Source: Prevotellaceae bacterium (GTDB taxonomy: Bacteria > Bacteroidota > Bacteroidia > Bacteroidales > UBA932). Taken from it: a stretch of 32,131 nucleotides of DNA. The notes beneath the pieces were generated by a model, which was not told the DNA's origin, ran no database searches, and worked only from the letters and a program-made list of their open reading frames with translations. The stretch's first letter is position 1. Each line of letters starts with the position of its first letter. Location of the stretch: the NCBI GenBank assembly GCA_031275825.1, contig JAISOH010000020.1, forward strand, positions 1 through 32,131, written 5' to 3'. Position numbers and translations under genes: made by a program. Of the stretch, positions 1 through 7,533 are shown one piece after another.

Positions 1-501
1 CGCGCAAAGGTTATGGAATATGGAGCCGAATGGCTGGAATACATCAACCTCAGTTTTGAATATGTGGGCGACAACGATTCTGCCGATGTTAAAATCGGGT
101 TTGAATATGGCGACTGTCCTTTCGTTTCATGGGTAACCGTTGGCACCGATTGCAAAAACGTACCTCAGGATGAGGCATCTATTAACCTTGTAGCGCTTAC
201 AGATGAAAACGGAGACCCGCTTGAAGGTCTGGATATGTCATATATACGGGCGGATATATTGCGGTCTTATGGCGCAATGCTCGGGCTGGGATTTGAACAC
301 CGGTCGCCTAACTCCACTGTTGTTTTTATGGATCCGAGTAAAACGCTGAACAGGAATAGATTAATTGGATATTTTGGAGTTTCCATATCGCAAATAATAG
401 ATGAGATTATTACTTTCTATACCACCAGACCAGACCAAATATACTTCATACGATACAACATCAATAATGGTGTTGCCCATGCCGGGATATTTATTTGTTA
501 A
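1..501 (+). pseudogene. Astacin/metzincin-like protease domain, 5' partial, zinc site lost, frameshifted into the next ORF
   Basis: The frame is open from the first base of the window, so the N-terminus lies upstream. The reading matches the core of bacterial M12A-like zinc proteases: an A-x-E-W-x-x-Y helix, a D-S-A-D-V-K-I-G-F strand and an S-W-V-x-V-G-T-D segment. The position of the zinc helix (bases 262-300) reads RSYGAMLGLGFEH, which aligns with the usual HEIGHALGLGHEH. The three histidine ligands and the catalytic glutamate have become R, A, F and S, while the glycines and the E-H tail are kept. This protein should therefore not be an active protease. After about base 430 the homologous sequence continues in the +1 frame (see the 401-1546 entry), and this frame stops at 501. 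The family call is fairly secure. Whether the gene is a pseudogene or a sequencing indel in a pseudoenzyme cannot be decided from the window. Confidence 0.7.
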
Positions 502-1546
502 TCCTAGAGATGGTACGGATGGCAATTTGGAACTGTCGGCAACCGACAAATGTTTTATAGCGGCGCTTTACCCAAAAACATTTGACATTGAGTGGGTCTG
601 CGATGCCTTTGGTTATGCAGGAGGATTCCTCACTACAGATGTATATGACAATCTGTATTTTTTCCGGCAGGATGGTACGGACAGGAAGTTGATGAAAATG
701 AATCCTCAAGGTTTGATTACGGAATTGTTTACAGTACCATCCCAATACCTCTCTTTAAGTATTGATCTGGTTGTCGATGACTCCGGTATTATTTACCTTT
801 CCGATGCTGATGCCGGTAACATTTGGCAATTTAGCTCTGCCGGCACACTGTTGAAAACATTTAACAGACAACTGTCTGTCATGTCGTATATATCTTATGG
901 ACAGGCAATGGGAGTATTAGACAACAATCAACTGATTTATGTTGCCGGTCTTTCTAATACGCCATCTCCCGTATCTTCTTCATATAACGCTATTTGGGCT
1001 TACAAATACGATTCGGGAACAGATGCTTCTACCTCAATAACCGAATTGCCGTTTAATATGCCATTACCTCTTACCTATTATTATAAAGCTGCGGTTTCCA
1101 TCAATAATTTTGTATACCTGCGGTGTGGTTGGGGAGATGATAATCTGATAAAATTAGACACGGATGCCGGAACTTATTCCTTACTTACTCCCGCTTATGC
1201 GGCGGATGACATATCAAATGCCGCAACAATAGAGAACGGAGAACCTTATATTAAGGGATTGTCTGCAAGTCGCGATATTGCAGATATAAGCTTTTTAAGA
1301 ACAGGATATTATGAGGTATCGCCGGGTTGCGGTCAACGGAGAGATTTCCTGATGACTTATAATCCGAATTGCGATTCGAGTTGCGAAGTCCGCAATTTTG
1401 GAATGTTGCCGACTAGCATAACCAAACCGGACGGCACAACAATAACCACTATCGGATATAGTTTTACAGCTTCCACCCGTAACGGTAAAATTACCTATGT
1501 ACTTAGTGCTAATAACGGACTTTTCAAAGTAACCAATCACCGGTAG
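401..1546 (+). CDS. Met-turn of protease domain plus beta-propeller-like C-terminal region (downstream part of frameshifted gene)
   Basis: This frame continues the protease-like domain. Bases from about 430 read Y-D-T-T-S-I-M-V-L-P-M-P, the equivalent of the astacin Met-turn (usually S-I-M-H-Y-P). The methionine is kept but the H-Y pair is V-L. A segment L-S-A-T-D-K-C-F-I-A-A-L-Y-P-K follows, typical of the end of these domains. The remaining roughly 320 residues are rich in short strands with D-N-L-Y-F, D-D-S-G-I-I-Y-L-S-D and L-I-K-L-D-T-D patterns, as in NHL/SMP-30-like beta-propellers. The ATG at 401 is only the first in-frame start and is probably not a real initiation site; the product would naturally be read from the upstream frame. 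A strong terminator follows the stop. The molecular target is unknown; exported or surface location is plausible, but the N-terminus is not in view. Confidence 0.6.
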   Translation: MRLLLSIPPDQTKYTSYDTTSIMVLPMPGYLFVNPRDGTDGNLELSATDKCFIAALYPKTFDIEWVCDAFGYAGGFLTTDVYDNLYFFRQDGTDRKLMKMNPQGLITELFTVPSQYLSLSIDLVVDDSGIIYLSDADAGNIWQFSSAGTLLKTFNRQLSVMSYISYGQAMGVLDNNQLIYVAGLSNTPSPVSSSYNAIWAYKYDSGTDASTSITELPFNMPLPLTYYYKAAVSINNFVYLRCGWGDDNLIKLDTDAGTYSLLTPAYAADDISNAATIENGEPYIKGLSASRDIADISFLRTGYYEVSPGCGQRRDFLMTYNPNCDSSCEVRNFGMLPTSITKPDGTTITTIGYSFTASTRNGKITYVLSANNGLFKVTNHR

Positions 1547-1570
1547 TTTATATTGTACAGCATAAAAATG

Positions 1571-1616
1571 AATCGCTCCCAAAATGTATTTCGCATTCCG
1601 GGGGCGATTTTTTTTT
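1571..1616 (+). terminator. Rho-independent terminator after the protease/propeller gene
   Basis: The ten-base arm AATCGCTCCC (1571-1580) pairs with GGGGGCGATT (1600-1609) with one G-U wobble, and a run of T follows immediately. It lies 25 bases after the stop at 1546. Confidence 0.8.
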
Positions 1617-1822
1617 AATGTTTTCAAACAAAAAACCGAATGTAAAAAAAGGATAAGCCTGCACTCTGCCTCATATTCAGGAGTAGCCACAATACAACCC
1701 TCCTTATCAAAAATATGCTCAAAAAAATAAATTTTATGTAAAATTTAAACAATTTCTAAAATTATTTCATAAATTTGCAACATGATTATGCAAAAATGCC
1801 ATTAACGTAAAATCTGTTTTTG

Positions 1823-1855
1823 TTTGCAGTTGTTAATCGCCTTATGCTAATTTTG
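1823..1855 (+). promoter_or_regulatory. Bacteroidota-type promoter for the nitroreductase gene
   Basis: TTTG at 1823-1826 and TAATTTTG at 1848-1855 fit the -33 TTTG and -7 TAnnTTTG consensus with a 21-base spacer. The predicted start of transcription near 1862 gives a leader of about 115 bases. The rest of the 1547-1977 gap is AT-rich and shows nothing else except the terminator near its left end. Confidence 0.5.
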
Positions 1856-1977
1856 CTGTGAAATATAAATTAAAAAACAATATATAAACAAGATGTTTTC
1901 CTCAATAAAATTGAAAAATTACAAATAATCACAGCCAATAAAATGGCAAAAAATATTAACATTTAAATAATACGGAT

Positions 1978-2577
1978 ATGAAAAAAAATTTTTTATCACT
2001 GGTTTTGTCGCTTTTTGCTTTAATCATGCAAGCACAGGACATTAATCTTCCTCAACCTGCAAAAACAGGAGGAAAACCTTTTTTTGAAACAATAAACGAA
2101 CGCCGTTCGGAACGAACGTTTATTAAACGGGAAATGCCGCTGCAAACCCTGTCCAATCTGCTTTGGGTTGCCAACGGATTTAATCGCCCCGACAAACGCA
2201 CTGCGCCGACAGGCTCAAACAAGCAGGAAATGGAACTGTATGTTGTGTTTGATACGGGGATTTATTTTTATGACGCAAAACAGCATTTGTTGAAATTTGT
2301 TGCCGCCGGCGATTTTAAAGCCGGTTTGGGGCAACCGAACATCAGCAACGAAGCGGCAGTTTCTATTGTTATGGTTGCCGATTTGAATAAATCATCAATC
2401 GAAAGCGCAAGAATGTCGTCAGGCTACATTTCGCAAAATATTTATCTGTTTGCAGCATCCGAAAGGCTGGGAACCGTTGCCCGCGGTTCGTTCAAAAAGG
2501 ATGAACTTGCAAAAGCATTGCTGCTCAATGAACACCAGTCTGTAACACTGGTTCAGCCGGTAGGATACCTGAAATAA
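1978..2577 (+). CDS. Exported SagB-like nitroreductase-family protein
   Basis: The 199-residue product starts with a signal peptide (MKKN, a hydrophobic core, then M-Q-A-Q at about residues 17-20), so it should act in the periplasm or outside. The mature part has the nitroreductase/SagB start motif RRSERTF at residues 42-48, then a helix L-S-N-L-L-W-V-A-N-G-F and the P-T-G-S-N segment that contributes to FMN binding. Proteins of this family are FMN-dependent oxidoreductases; the substrate of the exported Bacteroidota forms is not established. Length and motif order fit a complete short SagB-type domain. The gene stands alone, with its own promoter candidate and a clear terminator downstream, so it is probably monocistronic. 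The family assignment is good; a specific reaction is not claimed. Confidence 0.85.
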   Translation: MKKNFLSLVLSLFALIMQAQDINLPQPAKTGGKPFFETINERRSERTFIKREMPLQTLSNLLWVANGFNRPDKRTAPTGSNKQEMELYVVFDTGIYFYDAKQHLLKFVAAGDFKAGLGQPNISNEAAVSIVMVADLNKSSIESARMSSGYISQNIYLFAASERLGTVARGSFKKDELAKALLLNEHQSVTLVQPVGYLK

Positions 2578-2609
2578 AGTTTGCAGGCAAAAATGCGAAA
2601 CATATTATT

Positions 2610-2643
2610 ACAGGCAATTCATAAATTGGTTGCCTGTTTTTTT
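2610..2643 (+). terminator. Rho-independent terminator after the nitroreductase gene
   Basis: ACAGGCAA (2610-2617) and TTGCCTGT (2630-2637) form a perfect eight-base stem with a 12-base loop, followed by six T. Confidence 0.85.
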
Positions 2644-2757
2644 ATTGTTATGAAATAAAATTTTATGATTGCGGGACGGCAAATAACTTTATCCTTACAT
2701 CTGTTTATTCGTATCTGTTGAAAATAAAATTCCTTATTCGGCACTAATAAATTTTTG

Positions 2758-2889
2758 TCTAAACAGAAATAAATTTCTATCTAAACGGAAATTATTTTTC
2801 TTCTAAACAGAAATAAATTTCTATCTAAACAGAAATTATTTTTCTTCTAAACGGAAATAAATTTCTATCTAAACAGAAATAAATCTTAT
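2758..2889 (+). repeat. Array of six 22-bp tandem repeats upstream of ackA
   Basis: The core TCTAAACRGAAAT begins at 2758, 2780, 2802, 2824, 2846 and 2868, always exactly 22 bases apart. The second half of the unit alternates between an AAATTTCTA type (units 1, 3, 5) and a TTATTTTTCT type (units 2, 4), so the array also has a 44-bp higher-order period; the last unit is diverged. Across unit junctions AATTTCT and AGAAATT form inverted repeats around the TCTAAAC core. There are no unique spacers, so it is not a CRISPR array. The remainder of the 2578-3061 gap holds a terminator and an ackA -7 element. Confidence 0.9.
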
Positions 2890-3018
2890 TGTCGGAATAA
2901 ATTTACATTATGTTTTTTTGCTTTCAGCCTGTAAAGCAATGCAGGCTGTTTTAATCCTGTTTTTATTTATTTTGCGCCATGTTTTTATGCAGATATATAT
3001 AATTTTAATTTTTTTACG

Positions 3019-3026
3019 TACATTTG
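3019..3026 (+). promoter_or_regulatory. -7 promoter element of the ackA operon
   Basis: TACATTTG matches TAnnTTTG. Transcription would start near 3033, about 29 bases before the ATG at 3062. No clear -33 TTTG is visible at the expected distance. Confidence 0.45.
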
Positions 3027-3061
3027 TCGCGCATATTAATCAAATAATAAACTTTATTCAA

Positions 3062-4279
3062 ATGAAAATTTTAGTATTAAACTGCGGAAGTTCTTCGATA
3101 AAATATCAGGTTTTTGATATGTTTGACGCAGATAACGAAAATCGTATTTTAGCAAAAGGCATTGTTGAACGCATAGGTTTAGAGGTAAGCAAAATAATTC
3201 ATAAGCCATCAGAAAGAGAAGATGTGGAATTTAACGAACCTGTACAAAACCATGTTGCAGGCATAAACAAAATTCTTGAACTGCTTGTATCAAACGAACA
3301 CGGAATAATGCAAAGCCTCGACGAAATTTCGGCTGTGGGACATCGCGTAGTACACGGCGGTGAACATTTTACGGCAAGCATGCTGATTGACCGGACAGTA
3401 GAACAAAAAATAGAAGAATACGCAGAACTTGCGCCTTTGCACAATCCTGCAAACCTTAACGGAATAAAAGCCATCAGGCAAATTCTTCCCAATATTCCGC
3501 AGGTTGCATGTTTTGACACTTCGTTTCATCAAACAATGCCGCCACATTCGTTTTTATATGCCTTGCCATACGATTACTATTCGCAGCAAAAAATACGCCG
3601 TTACGGATTTCACGGAATGAGCCACCAGTTTGTAGCAGGCAAAGCATGTAAAAAACTCGGTTACAATATCGAAAACACAAAAATAATCACCTGTCATTTA
3701 GGCAACGGCTCGTCGATAACGGCAGTCGATAAAGGCAAATCCGTTGATACCACAATGGGATTTACGCCTCTCGAAGGATTGATGATGGGAACGCGCTGCG
3801 GAGATATTGATGCAGGTATTATTCTGTATCTTTTACAGTCTAAAAATATCAGCAGCGAGCAAATAAACGCTTTGCTGAATAAAAAAAGCGGTTTGCAGGG
3901 AATATCGGGAGTTTCGTCGGATATGCGCGACCTCTGGAACGCCGCCGATAACGGAAACAAACATGCCAAACTTGCGCTCGACATGTTTATGTACAGAGTT
4001 TTGAAATATATAGGAGCTTATGCCGCCGCAATGAACGGAGTTGATATTATTGTATTTACCGGCGGAATTGGTGAAAACGACTTTAACGTGCGCGAAACAA
4101 TATCAAAAAAACTTGAATATCTCGGAGTAGATTTCGACAGCAAAAAAAATTACATGCTGCGCGGAGTAGATTTTGAAATTATAACAAAATCAGGTTCTAA
4201 AGTAAAAGCTGTTGTGGCTTCTACAGACGAAGAACTTGTAATAGCGACAGATACAATGAAATTAACAAACAATAAATAA
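3062..4279 (+). CDS. ackA: Acetate kinase
   Basis: The product interconverts acetyl phosphate plus ADP and acetate plus ATP in the cytoplasm, the ATP-yielding step of acetate fermentation. The 405-residue protein starts MKILVLNCGSSSIKYQ, the family's N-terminal phosphate-binding signature, and has V-G-H-R-V-V-H-G-G, A-P-L-H-N-P-A-N, F-D-T-S-F-H-Q-T-M-P and R-R-Y-G-F-H-G-M-S-H in the usual order. The frame is open upstream to an ATG at 2918, but the 48 extra residues are hydrophobic and unlike the family. The ATG at 3062 begins exactly at the conserved N-terminus and lies downstream of a -7 element, so I chose it. The next gene starts 11 bases later and encodes a partner phosphotransacylase; the two almost certainly form an operon. 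Motifs match acetate kinase better than butyrate kinase, although substrate width cannot be read from sequence. Confidence 0.95.
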   Translation: MKILVLNCGSSSIKYQVFDMFDADNENRILAKGIVERIGLEVSKIIHKPSEREDVEFNEPVQNHVAGINKILELLVSNEHGIMQSLDEISAVGHRVVHGGEHFTASMLIDRTVEQKIEEYAELAPLHNPANLNGIKAIRQILPNIPQVACFDTSFHQTMPPHSFLYALPYDYYSQQKIRRYGFHGMSHQFVAGKACKKLGYNIENTKIITCHLGNGSSITAVDKGKSVDTTMGFTPLEGLMMGTRCGDIDAGIILYLLQSKNISSEQINALLNKKSGLQGISGVSSDMRDLWNAADNGNKHAKLALDMFMYRVLKYIGAYAAAMNGVDIIVFTGGIGENDFNVRETISKKLEYLGVDFDSKKNYMLRGVDFEIITKSGSKVKAVVASTDEELVIATDTMKLTNNK

Positions 4280-4290
4280 ATTAAAATATT

Positions 4291-5196
4291 ATGATTACAA
4301 AACTGATACTGATAAACGATGCCGTAAAAGCAAAGAGTAAAAAAATGCTTGTAGCCGCCTACGCAAACGACTCTCACACAATTGAAGCGACAAGCATAGC
4401 CGTAGATGCGGGAACGGTTGATGCTACTTTGGTTGGAGATATTGAAACAATAAAAAAAATATGTGCCGCCGAAAATATAGATGTAAACAAATACACTCTT
4501 GTACACGAAAGCGACGAAACCAAAGCGGCAGCTCGTGCCGTAAGCCTCATAAATGAAGGCAAAGGAGATATTTTGATGAAAGGATTATGCTCGACCGACA
4601 AGTACATGCGGGCAATTCTGAATAAGGAAAACGGATTGATGCCTGCCGGAAAGGCAATATTGTCGCACGTTTCGGTATTTGAAATTCCCGCATACAAAAA
4701 ACTTTTGATAACAGGCGATGTGGCTGTAATTCCTGCGCCCGATTTAAATCAAAAAATTGCAATTACAAACTACTGCATCAATGTTGCGCGCACTCTTGGA
4801 ATTGAAAAACCCAAAGTTGCAGTTATTGCCGCTACCGAACAAATGATGCCCGGAATGCAAGCCTGCGTTGATGCTGCGATTATTGCAAAAATGAGCGATA
4901 GAAATCAGATTAAAAATGCCGTTGTAGATGGACCTCTCGGCCTGGATGTTGCTATTGACATGGAAAGCGCAGCAATTAAAAAAGTTACCGGCGAAGTTGC
5001 CGGAGATGCCGACTGTCTGATTTGGCCCAACATTGAAGCAGGAAACGCCTTTTACAAAACATCAACAAAATTTGCAAACGCCCAGCTTGCCGCCGTTGTT
5101 GTGGGAGCAAAAGTTCCCTGCGTGCTTTCGTCTCGAGGCGACAGCGCACAAACCAAAGCATACTCAATAGCGCTGGCGGCATTAATGGCAAAATAA
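4291..5196 (+). CDS. Phosphate butyryl/acetyltransferase family protein
   Basis: This 301-residue protein belongs to the phosphate acetyl/butyryltransferase family, which exchanges CoA for phosphate on an acyl group. Recognisable parts are the central D-I-L-M-K-G-L-C-S-T-D segment, L-S-H-V-S-V-F, V-A-V-I-A-A-T-E, the D-G-P-L-G-L-D-V-A segment and a C-terminal segment with S-S-R-G-D-S-A-Q-T-K. The length is that of the Ptb-like group rather than the longer Pta enzymes. It sits 11 bases behind acetate kinase, so the pair should convert an acyl-CoA to acyl phosphate and then to the acid and ATP. Because the kinase looks acetate-type, acetyl-CoA is the likeliest substrate, but butyryl- or propionyl-CoA cannot be excluded. 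For that reason no gene symbol is given. Confidence 0.88.
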   Translation: MITKLILINDAVKAKSKKMLVAAYANDSHTIEATSIAVDAGTVDATLVGDIETIKKICAAENIDVNKYTLVHESDETKAAARAVSLINEGKGDILMKGLCSTDKYMRAILNKENGLMPAGKAILSHVSVFEIPAYKKLLITGDVAVIPAPDLNQKIAITNYCINVARTLGIEKPKVAVIAATEQMMPGMQACVDAAIIAKMSDRNQIKNAVVDGPLGLDVAIDMESAAIKKVTGEVAGDADCLIWPNIEAGNAFYKTSTKFANAQLAAVVVGAKVPCVLSSRGDSAQTKAYSIALAALMAK

Positions 5197-5210
5197 TCTT
5201 TTATAAATTT

Positions 5211-5240
5211 AACTTAAAAAATAATTGTTTTTTAGGTTTT
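5211..5240 (+). terminator. Weak AT-rich terminator candidate after the ackA operon
   Basis: AACTTAAAAAA (5211-5221) pairs with TTTTTTAGGTT (5228-5238), 11 pairs with one G-U, then a short T run. The stem is AT-rich, so its efficiency is uncertain. Confidence 0.4.
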
Positions 5241-5257
5241 ATGTATAAATAAATTTA

Positions 5258-5265
5258 TAATTTTG
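5258..5265 (+). promoter_or_regulatory. -7 promoter element of the barrel/lipoprotein genes
   Basis: TAATTTTG matches TAnnTTTG and lies 38 bases before the ATG at 5304. No convincing -33 element is seen. Confidence 0.4.
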
Positions 5266-5303
5266 TACAAAATTATATTTAACCACAAAATAACAATAAA
5301 ATT

Positions 5304-5900
5304 ATGAAAAAAATTATTCTATCAGCCATTTTTGTAATGGCAACAGTCTTTGGCGCAAACGCACAGACACACAAATGGTTTATCGGCGGCGAACTTGCGT
5401 TCTGGTCGTCTAAAATTGAAGCCTACTCTCTAATACCAGAATTTGGCGCTTTTTATGCTAACACAAAAGTTACAGCCTTTTCCATTGCTCCCGAAATCGG
5501 TTACAACATTTCCGACAGGTTTGCAGTTGCCGCTTCACTTAATTTTTCTTATGTGAAAGCAAAAGCAGAGGACAATGATTATTATTATGTAGAGGAAGAA
5601 AAAGTATCGGGTTTTATTATCAATCCTTATTTGCGATACACTTTTTTGAAAAAAGGAATTGTAAGCGCATTTGTTGATGCAAGCGCAGCCTTTGGCATTT
5701 CGGATATTAAAGGATTTGAAGCGGGAATCAAACCCGGCGTTGCCCTTGCATTAACAGAACGTTTCAGCGTTGTTGCTCATTTCGGCTTTGCAGGTTACAA
5801 CAACGGAAAAAGTGTTGGTAATTACGCCGCCGCAGGAAAAGGTTTCGGCATAGACTTTAGCGGATACCAGTCATCGCTGGGATTTTACTATTCATTTTAA
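5304..5900 (+). CDS. Outer-membrane beta-barrel protein
   Basis: The 198-residue product has a signal peptide (MKKIILSAIFVMATVFGANAQ). Its mature part is made of alternating amphipathic strands with aromatic girdle residues, such as K-W-F-I-G-G-E-L-A-F, F-S-I-A-P-E-I-G-Y-N-I and F-I-I-N-P-Y-L-R-Y-T-F. The last strand ends in L-G-F-Y-Y-S-F, with the terminal phenylalanine typical of BAM substrates. It resembles the small eight-stranded porin or OmpA-like barrel families that are abundant in Bacteroidota. It follows the ackA operon with its own -7 candidate and precedes a lipoprotein gene by 53 bases, so the two may be cotranscribed. No ligand or transport role can be read from the sequence. 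Confidence 0.8.
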   Translation: MKKIILSAIFVMATVFGANAQTHKWFIGGELAFWSSKIEAYSLIPEFGAFYANTKVTAFSIAPEIGYNISDRFAVAASLNFSYVKAKAEDNDYYYVEEEKVSGFIINPYLRYTFLKKGIVSAFVDASAAFGISDIKGFEAGIKPGVALALTERFSVVAHFGFAGYNNGKSVGNYAAAGKGFGIDFSGYQSSLGFYYSF

Positions 5901-5953
5901 CTTTTGATTTTATTATTGAAATAATCAGTTTAAACATAAAACATTAAAATAAA

Positions 5954-6871
5954 ATGAATAAAAAAGTAAAAATTTTAACGGCTCTAATGAGCCTGTTCGC
6001 CGCAGTTGCAACAATATCGTGCAGCAGCAATAACAACAATGACAATATCAATACGGACATAATCAATGCCAAATGGATAATTACAACTCCCGACAGCGAT
6101 TATGCATCTTTTGAATTTACTTCTTACGGGCATTACATTGTAATAGAAAACACGCCTGCTGCAACAACCGAAAGCAGTAGCGCCGGAAAATTAAAAAGTT
6201 CTTTCCTGCAAAAAGGCGTTCTTGTTGCAATGAATACAGCGGCAACCGCTTCATCCGAGCAGGAATCAAATCTTTCGCCCATACATCACGGAACATACAC
6301 AAAAAACGGAGATGTTATAACCTTGACGGGATTTGGCGTTCTTACCATTATTTCGATTACGGCTGAACAGTTTACATTTTCGTTTACGCTAACGGAAAAC
6401 GGCGAAACAGGCGAATATACGGCAAATACATCTGCGCCTCCCATATCTGAATCCGAACGCACCAAACTGATGTGCAGAGCATGGACTGTAAAGGATATAA
6501 CTATTGACGAAGATGCCATGTCTGAGGATGATAAAGAACATTATTTTAATAAATACGGACCCGCTTGGACAGATTCTCTCATACAAGGTGGTATAGATAA
6601 AGGAATTTTGAATGCAACGGCTTTATTTTCGAGGGCAGGAACTTACCTTGTTCTGTATGCAAAAGAAGATTCGGAAGCAGGATTGGCTGAATGGAAATGG
6701 GTAAACAGCGAAGAAAAATCTTTTTATTATTCATGGAATAACTGGCAGGATAACTGGGATGATAATATTGTTGAAATAATCGAATTAAATAAAACTTCGC
6801 TAATTTTTATAGATACCAAGCAATTCGATGATAGATATGTGATGATATATAATTTGGCGCTTAAAGAATGA
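5954..6871 (+). CDS. Lipoprotein with two lipocalin-like repeats, function unknown
   Basis: The 305-residue protein begins with a lipoprotein signal ending at C23 (A-T-I-S-C), followed by a serine/asparagine linker of about ten residues. That points to lipidation and anchoring in the outer membrane. The rest seems to contain two related strand-rich modules, roughly residues 36-150 and 170-305, each starting with an A-K-W or C-R-A-W tryptophan strand and carrying short strands such as G-T-Y-T-K-N-G-D-V-I-T-L. This resembles lipocalin-like domains of Bacteroidota lipoproteins, but I do not recognise a specific family. It lies 53 bases after the barrel gene in the same direction and is followed by a strong terminator. 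Function is not assigned. Confidence 0.75.
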   Translation: MNKKVKILTALMSLFAAVATISCSSNNNNDNINTDIINAKWIITTPDSDYASFEFTSYGHYIVIENTPAATTESSSAGKLKSSFLQKGVLVAMNTAATASSEQESNLSPIHHGTYTKNGDVITLTGFGVLTIISITAEQFTFSFTLTENGETGEYTANTSAPPISESERTKLMCRAWTVKDITIDEDAMSEDDKEHYFNKYGPAWTDSLIQGGIDKGILNATALFSRAGTYLVLYAKEDSEAGLAEWKWVNSEEKSFYYSWNNWQDNWDDNIVEIIELNKTSLIFIDTKQFDDRYVMIYNLALKE

Positions 6872-6912
6872 AAACAAAAACTTTAATGCTATAATGTCGG
6901 GAATATTTATTG

Positions 6913-6949
6913 AAGCAGAGAGCCTTATTACAGGTTTTCTGCTTTTTTT
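6913..6949 (+). terminator. Rho-independent terminator after the lipoprotein gene
   Basis: AAGCAGAGAGCC (6913-6924) pairs with GGTTTTCTGCTT (6933-6944), 12 pairs including two G-U, with an eight-base loop and a following T run. Confidence 0.85.
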
Positions 6950-7034
6950 ATGGTAAAATAAATAAAAATACAGGATTTTACGCAATACCGGTTAGAAGTC
7001 GGCAAAACAGGAACAGTTTTTTTCTTCTTTGTGT

Positions 7035-7485
7035 CCGTCATTGCGAACTGCGAACGCAAGCGAAGCAGTGAAGCAATCCCCTGTTTTGTTCGTCATTGCG
7101 AGGAGCGTCAGCCCGAAGCAACCCAGATTGTTTATTATCATTTTCATTATCAATTATCAATTAAACAGATTTATTTCTCTTCTTTTGTCTTGATACAAAA
7201 GAAGCAACCGAGTTAACGAGCTCGGCGTAGCCAATCTATTATCAATTATTAATTTTTCTGGATTGCTTCGTCGTTTCACTCCTCGCAATGACGCGCCCCT
7301 ACTCTGGTTTGTTTCGTCGCTACGCTCCTCGCAATGATGCGCTGCGTCCTGCTTTTTGCCGTCATTGCGAACTGCGAAGCAGTGAAGCAACACGTCATTG
7401 CGAGGGCGAATCCCGAAGCAATCCATTGATTTTTCATCATTATCGTGTCGGAGATGTTTCGGCAGGTGCGCTCTTCGCAATGACA
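7035..7485. repeat. Cluster of seven REP-like CATTGCGA dispersed repeats in both orientations
   Basis: Short elements of the form CGTCATTGCGA-(GC-rich, 10-25 bases)-GAAGCAATCC occur at about 7035-7083, 7091-7126, 7360-7392 and 7393-7425 on the plus strand, and inverted at about 7259-7296, 7306-7342 and 7456-7485. Each has a GC-rich centre unlike the AT-rich surroundings. Adjacent inverted copies can fold into hairpins. The whole 6872-7533 gap contains only a terminator, this cluster and one further palindrome; short ORFs through it are repeat artefacts. Confidence 0.85.
7179..7204. repeat. Perfect palindrome inside the repeat cluster
   Basis: CTTCTTTTGT (7179-7188) and ACAAAAGAAG (7195-7204) form a perfect ten-base stem around a CTTGAT loop. 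It is unrelated in sequence to the CATTGCGA elements on either side. It has no T run suited to a plus-strand terminator. Confidence 0.75.
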
Positions 7486-7533
7486 TGTAAAATACCATTT
7501 TAGGACAGCCTCCCTTTTCATTTATCTGTTTTT

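Noticed and set aside
2758-2889. CRISPR array
   Set aside because: Units are contiguous and nearly identical, with no unique spacers and no cas genes.
2918-3061. In-frame 48-residue extension of acetate kinase
   Set aside because: It is hydrophobic and unlike the family, and the conserved N-terminus starts at the ATG at 3062 behind a -7 element.
7031-7521. Short ORFs inside the repeat cluster
   Set aside because: They run through repeats on both strands and match no protein pattern.
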